This document shows positions 45,926-55,893 of a stretch of DNA of 64,000 nucleotides, one piece after another. The DNA is from Phycisphaerales bacterium (GTDB lineage: Bacteria; Planctomycetota; Phycisphaerae; Phycisphaerales; SM1A02). The position numbers and the translations under genes were made by a program. Positions within the stretch are counted from its first letter, which is position 1. Every line of letters starts with the position of its first letter. The stretch is taken from the NCBI GenBank assembly GCA_029268515.1, contig JAQWNP010000010.1, positions 282,330 through 346,329 on the forward strand, given 5' to 3'. The notes under the pieces were generated by a model that searched no databases, was not told where the DNA came from, and saw nothing but the letters and a program-made list of their open reading frames with translations.

Positions 45926-47404
45926 TCATTCGTCTTGCGAAGATTCTGATGTACTTTCGGGAACGCGACCCGGGGCACGATTCTCTTGTCCCTGCGTTTT
46001 GGTGAGTCGGTCTCCCAGTGCCTGGCGTTTTTTGTCTGCAAGGGCGACTAATTGGGCGACAACTTCAGGATGCTCATGAGCAACATTGTGTGCTTCACTT
46101 GGATCGGCTTCTAAGTCGTAAAGAGCAAGGTCAATTTTTGCCGAGTAGTCATATCTTCCTGGTTTCCCATCAATGCCAGCGACTTGATTATTCATAGTTC
46201 GATAGCGATGTGGAAAATGAAGTTTCCACTTGTTGTGTCGCATCGCTTCTAGGTCATTGTCGTGGTAATAAAAGTAGTATGTTTCTTGAGGTGATTTAGC
46301 GCCAGGTTTGCCGAGCAGTAGATCTTTATAACTGCGGCCATCAATGGGGCGTTCGCTCTCAGCGTTTGGCACAGGTGCATCTATTAAATCTGCAATGGTC
46401 GGTAGGACATCAATAGTCATCACAGGGGCGCTTGTGACTTGGTTTGCTGGAATACGGCCTGGCCAACGGGCTATTGAAGGGACGCGGACGCCACCTTCAA
46501 ATGTCGTGCCTTTTCCCTCTCGCAAATGACCTGTTTGCCCGGCATGATTGCCATAGCTGAGCCAAGGTCCGTTATCTGACATGAAGAGCACAATGGTTTG
46601 GCTGTCAAGATCAAGTTCATCAAGCGTATTGAGTATCTGCCCAACGGACCAGTCGATCTCACCAATCACATCAGCATACGTGCCCATGCCTGTTGCATTT
46701 TCTCGGGTGTTGTGCACAGCTAGCGGTACATGAGGCATCGGATGAGCAAGGTAGACAAAAAACGGTTCGTCCTTGTGAGTTTTTATAAAGTCAATAGCAC
46801 GTTGCGTAAATTCGGTGGTAAAACGGCCTTGGTCTGGACTTGTTTCTATGACTTGGTCATCTTCAATAAGTGGTAGTGGTGGATAGGTGCCTTTGCGGGC
46901 TTCGGGATGTTGGGGCCACATGTCGTTCGAGTAGGGGATGCCAAAGTAATCATCGAAGCCATGGTTGACTGGTAAAAACTGAGCATGATGCCCCAGATGC
47001 CACTTCCCATATGCTGCGGTTGCGTAGCCTTGCGTTTTGCAAATTTCAGCCAGGGTAATCTCGTCGTCGTGAATGCCATGGCGTGCATTGGGGTTGAGTG
47101 CGCCCGCAATGCCAATTCGGTTTGGATAGCAGCCTGTGAGTAGCGCAGCTCGTGAAGCTGAACAGACTGGTTGGGCCACATAAAAGTCAGTAAATCGAAG
47201 GCCTTCTGTCGCCATGCGATCAAGGTTTGGTGTTGCAACATGTGTTCCGCCATTGGCGCCCATGTCAGCCCAGCCCTGATCATCTGTAAAGATGATGACC
47301 ACATTCGGTGAGCGATTGGTATCGACCGTGGGCGTAGGTGTGTTGTTTGCACTGAAAATGGACGCCAGGATTAGTAATAAATGAGGGCTCATCGAAAACT
47401 CCAT
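45926..47404 (-). CDS. Exported sulfatase (type I, formylglycine-dependent)
   Basis: 492 residues. Signal peptide HLLLILASIFSAN. Sulfatase N-terminus SPNVVIIFTDDQGWADMG with metal Asp pair (DD), and the formylglycine motif CSASR (81-85), followed by LLTGCYPNRIGI; the motif has Ala at position 3 where C-x-P-x-R is commoner but A is accepted. Further GKWHLGHH, FFVYLAHPMPH and MSDNGPWLSYG. Cleaves sulfate esters, likely of algal polysaccharides. Start ATG 47404 or 47392. Confidence 0.93.
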   Translation of the reverse strand: MEFSMSPHLLLILASIFSANNTPTPTVDTNRSPNVVIIFTDDQGWADMGANGGTHVATPNLDRMATEGLRFTDFYVAQPVCSASRAALLTGCYPNRIGIAGALNPNARHGIHDDEITLAEICKTQGYATAAYGKWHLGHHAQFLPVNHGFDDYFGIPYSNDMWPQHPEARKGTYPPLPLIEDDQVIETSPDQGRFTTEFTQRAIDFIKTHKDEPFFVYLAHPMPHVPLAVHNTRENATGMGTYADVIGEIDWSVGQILNTLDELDLDSQTIVLFMSDNGPWLSYGNHAGQTGHLREGKGTTFEGGVRVPSIARWPGRIPANQVTSAPVMTIDVLPTIADLIDAPVPNAESERPIDGRSYKDLLLGKPGAKSPQETYYFYYHDNDLEAMRHNKWKLHFPHRYRTMNNQVAGIDGKPGRYDYSAKIDLALYDLEADPSEAHNVAHEHPEVVAQLVALADKKRQALGDRLTKTQGQENRAPGRVPESTSESSQDE

Positions 47405-47511
47405 CTTTTTGATAACGCAATTCTAACACTCGCTGGAGGGTCTTCGCTATTTGAATGCTGCGATCAGTAAAAACACTTTAGTTGATGGCATTCTCTAGGT
47501 AGACTGGTGCT

Positions 47512-49059
47512 GTGATTGAGTGGACTTTTACTCTGATATTGTGCTTTGCAGAGAGTCGCAGTGCGGCAGATACGCCTACTGCGCGGCAGCCAAATATTGT
47601 ATTTGTGATGACCGATGATCATGCTTCAGCAGCGGTCAGTGCTTACGGATCACATCTTAACCAGACACCACACATTGATGCACTCGCAGATCAGGGGACG
47701 CTATTTGAGAATGCATTTTGTACCAATGGAATCTGTGCTCCTAGCCGCGCCGTGTTTCTCACGGGCACGCACAGTCACATCAATGGAGTGGAAGATAACG
47801 GCGATATATTTGACGGTTCACAAGCAACGTTTCCGAGCTTATTGCAGGATGCGGGTTACCAAACAGCATTATTTGGGAAGTGGCATCTCAAAACCGATCC
47901 CACCGGTTTCGATCATTGGGAAGTGTTGCCGGGGCAGGGGCACTACTACGCCCCTGAATTTGTCACGGCTGATGGAAAACATAATGTCAGTGGGTATTGC
48001 ACAGATATAACCACAGACAAAGCAATCGACTGGCTTGCTGGCCGTGAAGATAAAGATCGCCCCTTCTTGTTAATGGTGCAACACAAGGCGCCTCATCGCA
48101 GCTGGATGCCTGGTCCAGATCATCTCAATTTGTATGAAGATGTGAAGATTGCTGAGCCGGCGACGCTCTTCGATGATTATGCAACGCGTAGTGATGCGGC
48201 AAGAAATCAAGAAATGTCGATTGCGAATCACATGTGGATGAATTATGACTTGAAAGTGCCACCAATAGATAAAGAGGGTGTACTTGATGGTCCTGATCGT
48301 TGGGCAGATGGCCTGCTAGAGCGAATGACGACGAGTGAGAGATCCAATTGGAACGCTGCCTTTGAGCCGCGCAATCAGTCCTTCCGAGAAGAAGGGCTTG
48401 AGGGTCAAGATCTCGTTCGATGGAAGTACCAGCGTTATATAAAGAACTACCTGCGTTGCATCGCATCGGTTGATGACAACGTGGGCCGACTCAACGAAGC
48501 GCTCGAAGCGGCAGGATTGAGTGGCAATACCATTTTTATCTACGTTTCAGACCAGGGGTTCTACCTGGGTGAGCACGGTTGGTATGACAAGCGCTTCATG
48601 TACGAACCTTCACTCCGTTTACCTATGATTATTCGTTGGCCTGGCCAGGCTATCGCAGGGCAGCGTCGTCAGGAGCTGGTTCAGAATCTTGATATGGCGC
48701 AGACGCTGCTGGATGCTGCCGGTGTTGCAGCGCCTGATCGTATGCAAGGCCAGAGCATGCTGCCGCTCATACGTGGAGACAGTGTGGATCCATGGCGGTC
48801 GAGTATTTACTACGAGTACTCAGAGCAAGGTATTCATAATGTGGAGCCACATTACGGTGTCCGTACAAGCCGATATAAGCTGATTTACTTTCCAGGATTA
48901 GACGCATGGGAGCTCTATGATTTGAAAGTGGATCCCAATGAAATCGATAATCGTATTGATGATCAGAAATATGCTGACATCGCAGCAAACTTGCGATCGG
49001 AACTCACTCGGCTCCGCCATCATTACCAAGTTGAGGAATCAAAGGGGCAAGACCAATGA
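47512..49059 (+). CDS. Exported sulfatase (type I, formylglycine-dependent)
   Basis: 515 residues. Short signal sequence WTFTLILCFAESRSAA. N-terminal PNIVFVMTDDHASAAVSAYG, formylglycine motif CAPSR (75-79) then VFLTGTHSH, GKWHLKTDPTGFD, HKAPHRSWMP, YVSDQGFYLGEHGWYDKRFMYEPSLRLPMIIRWPG and a C-terminal DUF4976-like end (YYEYSEQG...YGVRTSRYKLIYF). GTG start. ATGA overlap with the cytochrome gene that follows, so it heads a three-gene unit. Divergent from the other sulfatase, 107 bp apart. Confidence 0.94.
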   Translation: MIEWTFTLILCFAESRSAADTPTARQPNIVFVMTDDHASAAVSAYGSHLNQTPHIDALADQGTLFENAFCTNGICAPSRAVFLTGTHSHINGVEDNGDIFDGSQATFPSLLQDAGYQTALFGKWHLKTDPTGFDHWEVLPGQGHYYAPEFVTADGKHNVSGYCTDITTDKAIDWLAGREDKDRPFLLMVQHKAPHRSWMPGPDHLNLYEDVKIAEPATLFDDYATRSDAARNQEMSIANHMWMNYDLKVPPIDKEGVLDGPDRWADGLLERMTTSERSNWNAAFEPRNQSFREEGLEGQDLVRWKYQRYIKNYLRCIASVDDNVGRLNEALEAAGLSGNTIFIYVSDQGFYLGEHGWYDKRFMYEPSLRLPMIIRWPGQAIAGQRRQELVQNLDMAQTLLDAAGVAAPDRMQGQSMLPLIRGDSVDPWRSSIYYEYSEQGIHNVEPHYGVRTSRYKLIYFPGLDAWELYDLKVDPNEIDNRIDDQKYADIAANLRSELTRLRHHYQVEESKGQDQ

Positions 49060-51428
49060 TGTCAAAGTCATTAAGGCGAACATGCTTTGTCTCTCTGGCG
49101 AAATTCCGGATTCGTATTGCATTGGCCTTTGCTCTTTGTTTTGTTGGTACGGTCGATCATACGTTTTCTCAAAATCAGGATGAATTACTTGGCACATTCA
49201 TTAATCAGTGGTGTCTTGATTGTCATAGTTCGCCGCGTCCCAAAGCTGATCTTGATTTAGGGGCCGCTCTTGATGCACTCAAGAATGATGACATGTGGCC
49301 AGTTTGGCGCGATGTTCAAGCGAGGCTGATTGCAAAAGACATGCCTCCAAAGGGGGAGAAGCCCAGTGACGCTGAATATCAAGAACTAGTGGCACAACTC
49401 AAGCCAATAGTTGCAGCTTTGCCAATAACGGATGATGGTCGTGTTCGCACAACCATGCGACGACTTAACCGCGCAGAGTACGCAAATACAATTGCGGATC
49501 TATTTTTTGTTGACTTCAATCGAGACGATCTCCCTGTTGATGAGATCGGCCATGGATTTGATAATAATGGTGATGTGCTTTCTATTTCACCTTTGCTTTT
49601 TGAGAAGTACATGAATGCAGCAGAGCGAATTGCTCAAGCCGCATTTGTAGATTTGCAAAGCGCTGAGCCGGCACTTATTCAGCAAACGGCTTCAGAGCTT
49701 CATGCCGAGCGTGGCGCACACCTCAATAAAGAGGGTTGGGTGTTATTTACGAATAGTGTGGTTGAGGGCGAAATTGATGCGGTCCATTCCGGTCGCTATC
49801 GATTTGAGGCCGAAGTAGCGGGTAAACAAGCAGGTCCCGATCTGGTCGAAATGGCTTTGTTTCTTAATGGAGTTCAAATCAAGAAGTTTGAAGTATCTGG
49901 TGACATGCGTCTCCAAAAAATAGGTTCAGAAATAGACTTAAAGTCTGGCGTCTCCACATTTGGCGTCGGCTTTCTAAACGACTACTACGAACCTAAAAAT
50001 CCCAAGCCTCGAGAGCGGGATCGCAATGCTCATCTCTCATCGATTTCTTTGGAAGGTCCACTTGATATTCCCAGTCCAACAAAGCTACAGGTTCTGTTGA
50101 ATGCGAAAACTGAGCATCTTCCAGAGTCAGAACGTTTGAATGAGCAGGTGCGAATATTGGCATCGATGGCTTGGCGTCGGCCAGTTGACGATACTGAGGT
50201 AGAAGCACTTCTCAATATCGTGACAGAATTGGTTAGAGAAGATCAAAGTGATGCGCAGAGGCTCCGGATTGCATTGACAGCGCTCCTGGTGCATCCACGC
50301 TTCTTGTTCCGTATAGAAGCTGATCCACGCTCAGGCGAAGCACAACGAACAATTGATGCGTGGGAGTGGGCGACACGAGTGAGCTACTTTCTTTGGTCGA
50401 GTGCGCCGGATGCAATTCTGACTGAGGCAGCTGCATCAGGAGCGCTCAATGATTCAGCTGGAAGAAAGATGCAGCTTGATCGTATGATTGAAGATCCACG
50501 TGCTGCGGCCCTGGCAGAGCGATTTGGCGCGCAGTGGTTGCAGATTGACGGACTCGATCAGCTGCGTCCAGATCCTTCACAGTTTGGTGATTTTACTGAT
50601 GAGCTTCTTTCAGCAATGAGAGCAGAGACAGTTCTCGTCTTCGATGCAATCTTGAAGGAGGGGCGGCCAATGAGTGACTTACTCGAAGCTGATTGGACCT
50701 TCATGAATGAGGTGCTTGCAAGACATTATGGAATTCCAGGTGTGCAGGGTTCACATATGCGGCGCGTCTCGCTGGATCCCGAACTGCCCGGTGTTCCTGA
50801 TCGAATGGGCGTCTTTCGGCATGCGAGCGTACTACTTGCCACGAGTAATCCCACCCGTACCAGCCCAGTGAAACGGGGCAAGTGGGTTTTGGAAGTGCTT
50901 TTCGATGATCCAACACCGCCACCACCAGCCAATGTTGATGGCTTGCCTGAGGATGGGAGAGTCACTGGTAAGACTTCGCTACGAGCTTTGCTTGAAGCTC
51001 ATCGAAGTGATCCTGCCTGTGCTTCTTGCCACAAGCGTCTTGATCCACTGGGTTTTGCATTGGAGCCATTCGATGCGGTGGGCAGGTGGCGCGAGCACGA
51101 AAACAACTTACCTATTGATGACGCTGCGAGATTGCCAGATGGAACACTGCTTGATGGACCGCAGGGTCTACGTGATCTACTGCTGGCCAGACCAGATTTT
51201 ATAAGATCATGTTGCCGTCATTTGTTGACGTATGCGCTGGGCCGTGGCCTTTCAAAAGATGATGAAAATCAAGTCGATGAGATTCTCAATGGCATTGGTT
51301 CAAATCCGAGTCTACGAGCGCTCGTCTTCGCGGTCATTGAATGTGAGTCCTTTCGAACGCGACGCGCAGAGATATCTGACCCAAGCGAAAGCAGTTCAAG
51401 TAGTAACGCCAGGAGGAATAGCTCATGA
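49056..51428 (+). CDS. Planctomycete cytochrome/DUF1592-DUF1588 type exported protein
   Basis: 790 residues. Signal peptide RIALAFALCFVG. Cytochrome c-like motif CLDCH (53-57) at the front, then DUF1587 (RRLNRAEYANTIADLFFVD), a carbohydrate-like beta region, DUF1595, DUF1592 (WATRVSYFLWSSAPD, LAERFGAQWLQIDGLDQ), DUF1588 (GVFRHASVLLATSNPTRTSPVKRG) with a second CxxCH motif (CASCHKRLDPLGFALE, near 654) and DUF1585 (LLTYALGRGLS). These proteins are abundant in planctomycetes and are always paired with DUF1552 proteins; their reaction is unknown, likely an extracytoplasmic oxidoreductase. Start overlaps the sulfatase, stop overlaps the next gene. Confidence 0.93.
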   Translation: MMSKSLRRTCFVSLAKFRIRIALAFALCFVGTVDHTFSQNQDELLGTFINQWCLDCHSSPRPKADLDLGAALDALKNDDMWPVWRDVQARLIAKDMPPKGEKPSDAEYQELVAQLKPIVAALPITDDGRVRTTMRRLNRAEYANTIADLFFVDFNRDDLPVDEIGHGFDNNGDVLSISPLLFEKYMNAAERIAQAAFVDLQSAEPALIQQTASELHAERGAHLNKEGWVLFTNSVVEGEIDAVHSGRYRFEAEVAGKQAGPDLVEMALFLNGVQIKKFEVSGDMRLQKIGSEIDLKSGVSTFGVGFLNDYYEPKNPKPRERDRNAHLSSISLEGPLDIPSPTKLQVLLNAKTEHLPESERLNEQVRILASMAWRRPVDDTEVEALLNIVTELVREDQSDAQRLRIALTALLVHPRFLFRIEADPRSGEAQRTIDAWEWATRVSYFLWSSAPDAILTEAAASGALNDSAGRKMQLDRMIEDPRAAALAERFGAQWLQIDGLDQLRPDPSQFGDFTDELLSAMRAETVLVFDAILKEGRPMSDLLEADWTFMNEVLARHYGIPGVQGSHMRRVSLDPELPGVPDRMGVFRHASVLLATSNPTRTSPVKRGKWVLEVLFDDPTPPPPANVDGLPEDGRVTGKTSLRALLEAHRSDPACASCHKRLDPLGFALEPFDAVGRWREHENNLPIDDAARLPDGTLLDGPQGLRDLLLARPDFIRSCCRHLLTYALGRGLSKDDENQVDEILNGIGSNPSLRALVFAVIECESFRTRRAEISDPSESSSSSNARRNSS

Positions 51429-52813
51429 GTGGCCATTTATCGCGTCGGACTGTGTTAAGAGGCATGGGCACTGCGCTCGCTTTGCCTTGGCTTGAAGCAA
51501 TGCTGCCAAGTTCTTTGGCATCAGTTGCAAGAAGCGCTCAGCAATTAGGCAGCCAAGCAGGTTCACCGCCAATCAGGGCGGCATTCTTGTTTATTCCCAA
51601 TGGTGTGGATCCTCCTGCCTGGATGCCTAAAAAAACAGGCCATGACTACGTATTGCCTCCATCATTGCAGCCATTGGCTGGGGTACGTGATCGATTTTCT
51701 ATCGTCAGTGGGTTGGCTCATCGCAATGCGCAGGCACTCGGAGATGGGCCTGGAGACCATGCCCGATCAGCGGCCTGCTTTCTTACAGGCGCTCACCCCG
51801 TAAAGACGGCTGGTACTGATATCAATGTCGGCATGTCAGTCGACCAAGTGTTGGCCAATGCCATTGGTCATCAGACGCCATTGCCAAGTCTTGAGCTTGG
51901 ATGTGAACCAGCTATGCGCAGTGGTGCCTGCGACTCTGGCTATGCGTGTGCTTATAGTGGAAATATCTCATGGCGTACCGCACAGCAGCCAAATCTCAAA
52001 GAGATTCGGCCGCGTGAAGTCTTTGAGCGACTCTTTAGTATGGGGATGGGCCGAGAGAATGCAGCAGCACGAGCCCATCGACTTAAGTCTCGACGTTCGA
52101 TACTCGATTTTGTGAGCCAAGATTCCCAACAGTTAAACAATCGTTTAGGGCGGGCAGATCAAAATCGAATGGATGAGTACTTCGACGGAGTACGAGCACT
52201 CGAACGCCGTCTTGAGATGATTGAACGTGTCACGGTCGATCCTGAGGCAGCCAGAGAATTGGGCGGTATTACCCCAGAAGACCTTCCAAGGGGGACACCA
52301 GCGGACTATCGCGAGCATGTAGGCATTATGAGTGACTTGATGGTGTTGGCGTTTAAGCTTGATCAGACGCGTGTCACCAGTTTCATGCTTGCCAATGAGG
52401 GCTCTAATCGCAGTTTTCCGTATATCGAAGTTTCTGAAGGGCATCATCATCTTTCGCATCATCGTGGTGACCAAGCGATGGTCGAAAAGATCCGTCGTAT
52501 CAATCACTTTCAAAGTGGCTTATTAGCGAATGTCATTAAGAAGCTTGACGCTGTCCAGGAAGGTGATGGCACGTTGCTTGATCACACCATGCTGATCTGG
52601 GGAAGTGCTATCTCGGATGGAAATCGCCACAACCATGATCACCTTCCTGTGATTGTTGCAGGTGGTTCAGCCGCGGGCGTCAATCTGGGGCAGCATATCC
52701 AAGTTGAAGAGGGGACACCGATGTGCAACCTCTATACAGGAATGCTTGGGAAGCTGACCGAAGGTCAAGTGACAGAGAAATTTGGTGACGCGACCGGCAC
52801 GCTTCTAATCTAA
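51425..52813 (+). CDS. DUF1552 exported protein
   Basis: 462 residues. Twin-arginine-like signal SRRTVLRGMGTALALPWLEAMLPS, characteristic of DUF1552 proteins, then RAAFLFIPNGVDPPAWMP, HARSAACFLTGAHP, VDQVLANAIG, LELGCEPAMRSGACDSGYACAY and HHLSHHRGD. Partner of the preceding cytochrome-like protein, with which it shares ATGA. Export by Tat suggests it folds, perhaps with a cofactor, before crossing the membrane. Function unknown. Confidence 0.94.
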   Translation: MSGHLSRRTVLRGMGTALALPWLEAMLPSSLASVARSAQQLGSQAGSPPIRAAFLFIPNGVDPPAWMPKKTGHDYVLPPSLQPLAGVRDRFSIVSGLAHRNAQALGDGPGDHARSAACFLTGAHPVKTAGTDINVGMSVDQVLANAIGHQTPLPSLELGCEPAMRSGACDSGYACAYSGNISWRTAQQPNLKEIRPREVFERLFSMGMGRENAAARAHRLKSRRSILDFVSQDSQQLNNRLGRADQNRMDEYFDGVRALERRLEMIERVTVDPEAARELGGITPEDLPRGTPADYREHVGIMSDLMVLAFKLDQTRVTSFMLANEGSNRSFPYIEVSEGHHHLSHHRGDQAMVEKIRRINHFQSGLLANVIKKLDAVQEGDGTLLDHTMLIWGSAISDGNRHNHDHLPVIVAGGSAAGVNLGQHIQVEEGTPMCNLYTGMLGKLTEGQVTEKFGDATGTLLI

Positions 52814-52841
52814 GGAGCGGATCGCTTTGGCATTATTGTCG

Positions 52842-53210
52842 CTAGCTGCCTGGCGTTGGCTTATCGCCTTCATAGGTTGTGGGTACGAGACATAGAAATC
52901 GCAGTGGTTTGTCTTTGCTGTTGCAGAACTGATGCACGGTATTCGCCGGGATGTAAAAAGTATCCCCAACTTTGATTTCTTGAATGTCTCCGTCACATTC
53001 GATCGTCCCAGAGCCTTCAATAATGTAATTTTCGTGTTCGTAGTTGTGTTGATGTCGAGGGGTGTGTCCGCCAGGTTCGACCACAAAGTGACGAAGTGAA
53101 AAATGAGGCGCGTTGTCTTGGCGTCCGACCATGACTTGCATTGATACCTTTTCGGCACCATCCATATCGACTGGTGTTGTGTTTGTTGGATCTGCAGAGC
53201 GAATAAGCAT
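52842..53210 (-). CDS. Small cupin-domain protein
   Basis: 122 residues from ATG 53210, which has GAGG about 8 nt upstream and where family similarity begins; an earlier GTG (53300) would add 30 unrelated residues. Cupin motif 1 G(X)5HXH(X)3-4E(X)6G reads GGHTPRHQHNYEHENYIIEG (metal ligands H53, H55, E60 probable) and motif 2 GDTFYIPANTVHQF (H93). A one-domain cupin of the mannose-6-phosphate isomerase-like or dioxygenase-like group, with unknown substrate. Convergent with the DUF1552 gene. Confidence 0.85.
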   Translation of the reverse strand: MLIRSADPTNTTPVDMDGAEKVSMQVMVGRQDNAPHFSLRHFVVEPGGHTPRHQHNYEHENYIIEGSGTIECDGDIQEIKVGDTFYIPANTVHQFCNSKDKPLRFLCLVPTTYEGDKPTPGS

Positions 53211-53358
53211 CAGTGGAACCTCTTCTACATAGTCATTTGGTGTGTTCTGCCAGGAAGAATCTTCAGAAGATATACTATGGATTACTCGGGCATCGTTCAC
53301 TTGTAAGCAAGGCGTAGTGAGTGCCAGGGGTATCCATGTCTATTAAGGAGTGTAAAAA

Positions 53359-55890
53359 GTGATGATGCGGTTTTTTATAACAAGCATTATAGCAATCTCA
53401 CTAGCTCATCCATTAACGGTTTGGAGTCAGACCGCCAGCGAAGCGCCAGCAGTGGATGTATTACAGAACCCATCCCTACATCGTGTCTTTGAATATGTGC
53501 CTCAGGATTCCATAGGAATTCTAGTGATACAGACGCCGGAGAGTCTTGATAAGGCCATTATGGAAGTGGCCCAGTCGCTTCCCGATGATGCCCGTCCACC
53601 GGTAGGTTCGCATCCCAGCCTAGAGCTCATTGGGACGATGCTTTTAGCTGACCCCAATGTCATTGATCGTTCGAGTCCCGTCATTCTGGCATTTGTTCCG
53701 CATCCCAAGCCACAGGGGCAACCACAAACTTTTGTGTCACATCACATGATGCTCATCGCTAAAGCAGCAAAGGGCATCACTCAAACGCCAGCTGCTGGCA
53801 CACCTGATTCGACTTTGATGCCTTCGCCGAAAGTTCATTTGGTCGATGGCCTGATTATTGTGACAAACTCAATTGCTGCACCTGAGAAACAAAAAGAGAT
53901 TAATAAGCTGACGGACATGCTGCCCAATGGGCAGATTCGTATTGCGGTTGATTTTCAAACGCTTTGGAAACATTATGGTTTCCCTTTAGGACTATTTGTC
54001 ACCGGTGCTTTGCAATCCAGTGAAGATTCACAAGGAGCAAACGTGAATCTGGCAGTTCAGTCGTTAAGTGAACAGGCCAAGGACATCACAACAGTCGGCC
54101 TGGGCATTGATGTGGGGACCACATCTTCTATCACTCTAGATATGTCGACAACGGTTCATGAACCTGACGTAGAACCCAATAGGAAAATGGCAATGATGGC
54201 CAGTCGACTGAGGCATGGCACGGTTTTCGTTGCAGCTGATCAAACGATTTTGAATTGGGCCAAAGCATTAACGTTAACGGCAGCAAAAGAAGCTGAAGAG
54301 AAAGATGCTTCTCCGCAAGCAAAGGACCGTATAGCGCGACTCGCAGAGATCGATGCTGCATTGGCTTCCCAGAGCGAGACTGGAGCTGTCATGAGTGTGG
54401 AGCTCTATGATCAGGGCATGGGATTTGGTGCCTTTGCCGGTACAAATGCGCCCGAGAAATATATTTCTGAAACGCGTGAGATGCTTCGTCTCTTACAAGA
54501 TATCCCTGGAATAGAAACAGTAAAAGCAGAAATAGGTGATGGCGACACCATGCGTATGGAGTTTGTATCACAGCCTAATATGCAATCAAAAATGGCTCGT
54601 TGGTTTGATACGTATGGAAAACTAGAAGGATCCATACAGCCAGAGGGTGATGATATGGTTGCGATGCGACTCAAATCAGGGCAAGTGCCTGACTTTCAAA
54701 CAACTCAAATTAATCAATTAGCAGAGATGTTGGGAGGTGCTGACGCTGAGGTTCGACTGGCTTGGGCAGTCAATACACGATCGCTGTTTCAGTGGTCTTT
54801 TGGTGTGATGGGAATAGAAACAGATCCAGGTGCGATGGGCGTCGATAGTCATTGGATGCTGGGTACACTTGAGCGGAAGCCATTGATGTGGCAACTCAAA
54901 ATGCGCTTGCCTGTGCAACAGATCACAGAGGCATTGGTGCAATCAAGAGCGTCAAGGTCGTCTACTGCATCGCCAAAATCAGAAGCAAAAATAAAAACGC
55001 CACCGATCCATGAGTCAGTGGAGCAACGTGTCATTCAGCCTCAGGATGCCGATGGCTTGCAACGCGATCTTCTCCAAGCGATTCGCAAATGTGATCAATC
55101 GAAAATGAAGCAATTGCTGGCCGCAGGCGCCTCAGCGACCTTGCCTGAACAAAATGGTGCGACGCCATTGATGATTGCAGCAGGTCAGGGCTGTACAGAT
55201 GCAATTGAATTATTCATTGCAAATGGCGCTCATGTTGATGCCGTTGATTCAGCTGGAATGCCAGCCATGGCATGGGCAGTCAAAAAAGAGGAAGTAGATT
55301 CAATTACGGCACTCATCGCAGCCGGCTTTAATGTCAATACTTGTATGGGTACTGAAAATCCGGTGACGCCGTTGGGTCTCGCCACAATCAAGAACAGAGC
55401 CTCGGCAGTCAATGCGCTTATAAAATCTGGGGCAGAGATTGATAAGCGCTGTGGTGATGGGCCGACACCACTTCAGCTCTCGACACTACATGCAAAATTT
55501 CCTGTGACCTATAGTCTTGTTGAGGCTGGCGCTGATGTATCAGAAAAGTCATCGCGATTTGGACCACCACTCGTACTGGCGGCTCAATCAGGGAGGCAGA
55601 AATTAGTGATCACCTGTTTGCTGGCCAATGGTGCGAACGTCAACGCCACTGGGCCGAATGGCCAGACCGCTCTTTTTGAAGCAGCGAAGCGAGGTGATCT
55701 TCTTCAAGTCAAGGAATTGCTCAGCCATGGGGCAGATCCATTAATAAAAGATAATGCGGGTCATACCGCATTGTTTGCTGCTGAAAATGAAGGCTGGGGC
55801 GCGACATCCACAGTGAAAGCTCGGCATGAGCAAGTGATTGAAGCATTAGAGACCGCTATCAAGCGTCAGTCTGCGACACCAACCGAGTAA
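53359..55890 (+). CDS. Exported protein with C-terminal ankyrin repeats
   Basis: 843 residues. Signal peptide FITSIIAISLAHPLTVWSQ. Residues 30-540 form a domain I do not recognise, with low similarity to bacterial DUF3352-type proteins (SLHRVFEYVPQDSIGILVI). Residues 560-835 hold eight or so ankyrin repeats (NGATPLMIAAGQGCTDAIELFIANGAHVD, GQTALFEAAKRGDLLQVKELLSHGADP). Likely a periplasmic or surface protein-binding protein. GTG 53359 has AAGGAG 8 nt upstream; ATG 53362 is as good. The sialidase-like gene starts 3 nt after its stop. Confidence 0.85.
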   Translation: MMMRFFITSIIAISLAHPLTVWSQTASEAPAVDVLQNPSLHRVFEYVPQDSIGILVIQTPESLDKAIMEVAQSLPDDARPPVGSHPSLELIGTMLLADPNVIDRSSPVILAFVPHPKPQGQPQTFVSHHMMLIAKAAKGITQTPAAGTPDSTLMPSPKVHLVDGLIIVTNSIAAPEKQKEINKLTDMLPNGQIRIAVDFQTLWKHYGFPLGLFVTGALQSSEDSQGANVNLAVQSLSEQAKDITTVGLGIDVGTTSSITLDMSTTVHEPDVEPNRKMAMMASRLRHGTVFVAADQTILNWAKALTLTAAKEAEEKDASPQAKDRIARLAEIDAALASQSETGAVMSVELYDQGMGFGAFAGTNAPEKYISETREMLRLLQDIPGIETVKAEIGDGDTMRMEFVSQPNMQSKMARWFDTYGKLEGSIQPEGDDMVAMRLKSGQVPDFQTTQINQLAEMLGGADAEVRLAWAVNTRSLFQWSFGVMGIETDPGAMGVDSHWMLGTLERKPLMWQLKMRLPVQQITEALVQSRASRSSTASPKSEAKIKTPPIHESVEQRVIQPQDADGLQRDLLQAIRKCDQSKMKQLLAAGASATLPEQNGATPLMIAAGQGCTDAIELFIANGAHVDAVDSAGMPAMAWAVKKEEVDSITALIAAGFNVNTCMGTENPVTPLGLATIKNRASAVNALIKSGAEIDKRCGDGPTPLQLSTLHAKFPVTYSLVEAGADVSEKSSRFGPPLVLAAQSGRQKLVITCLLANGANVNATGPNGQTALFEAAKRGDLLQVKELLSHGADPLIKDNAGHTALFAAENEGWGATSTVKARHEQVIEALETAIKRQSATPTE

Positions 55891-55893
55891 TCC

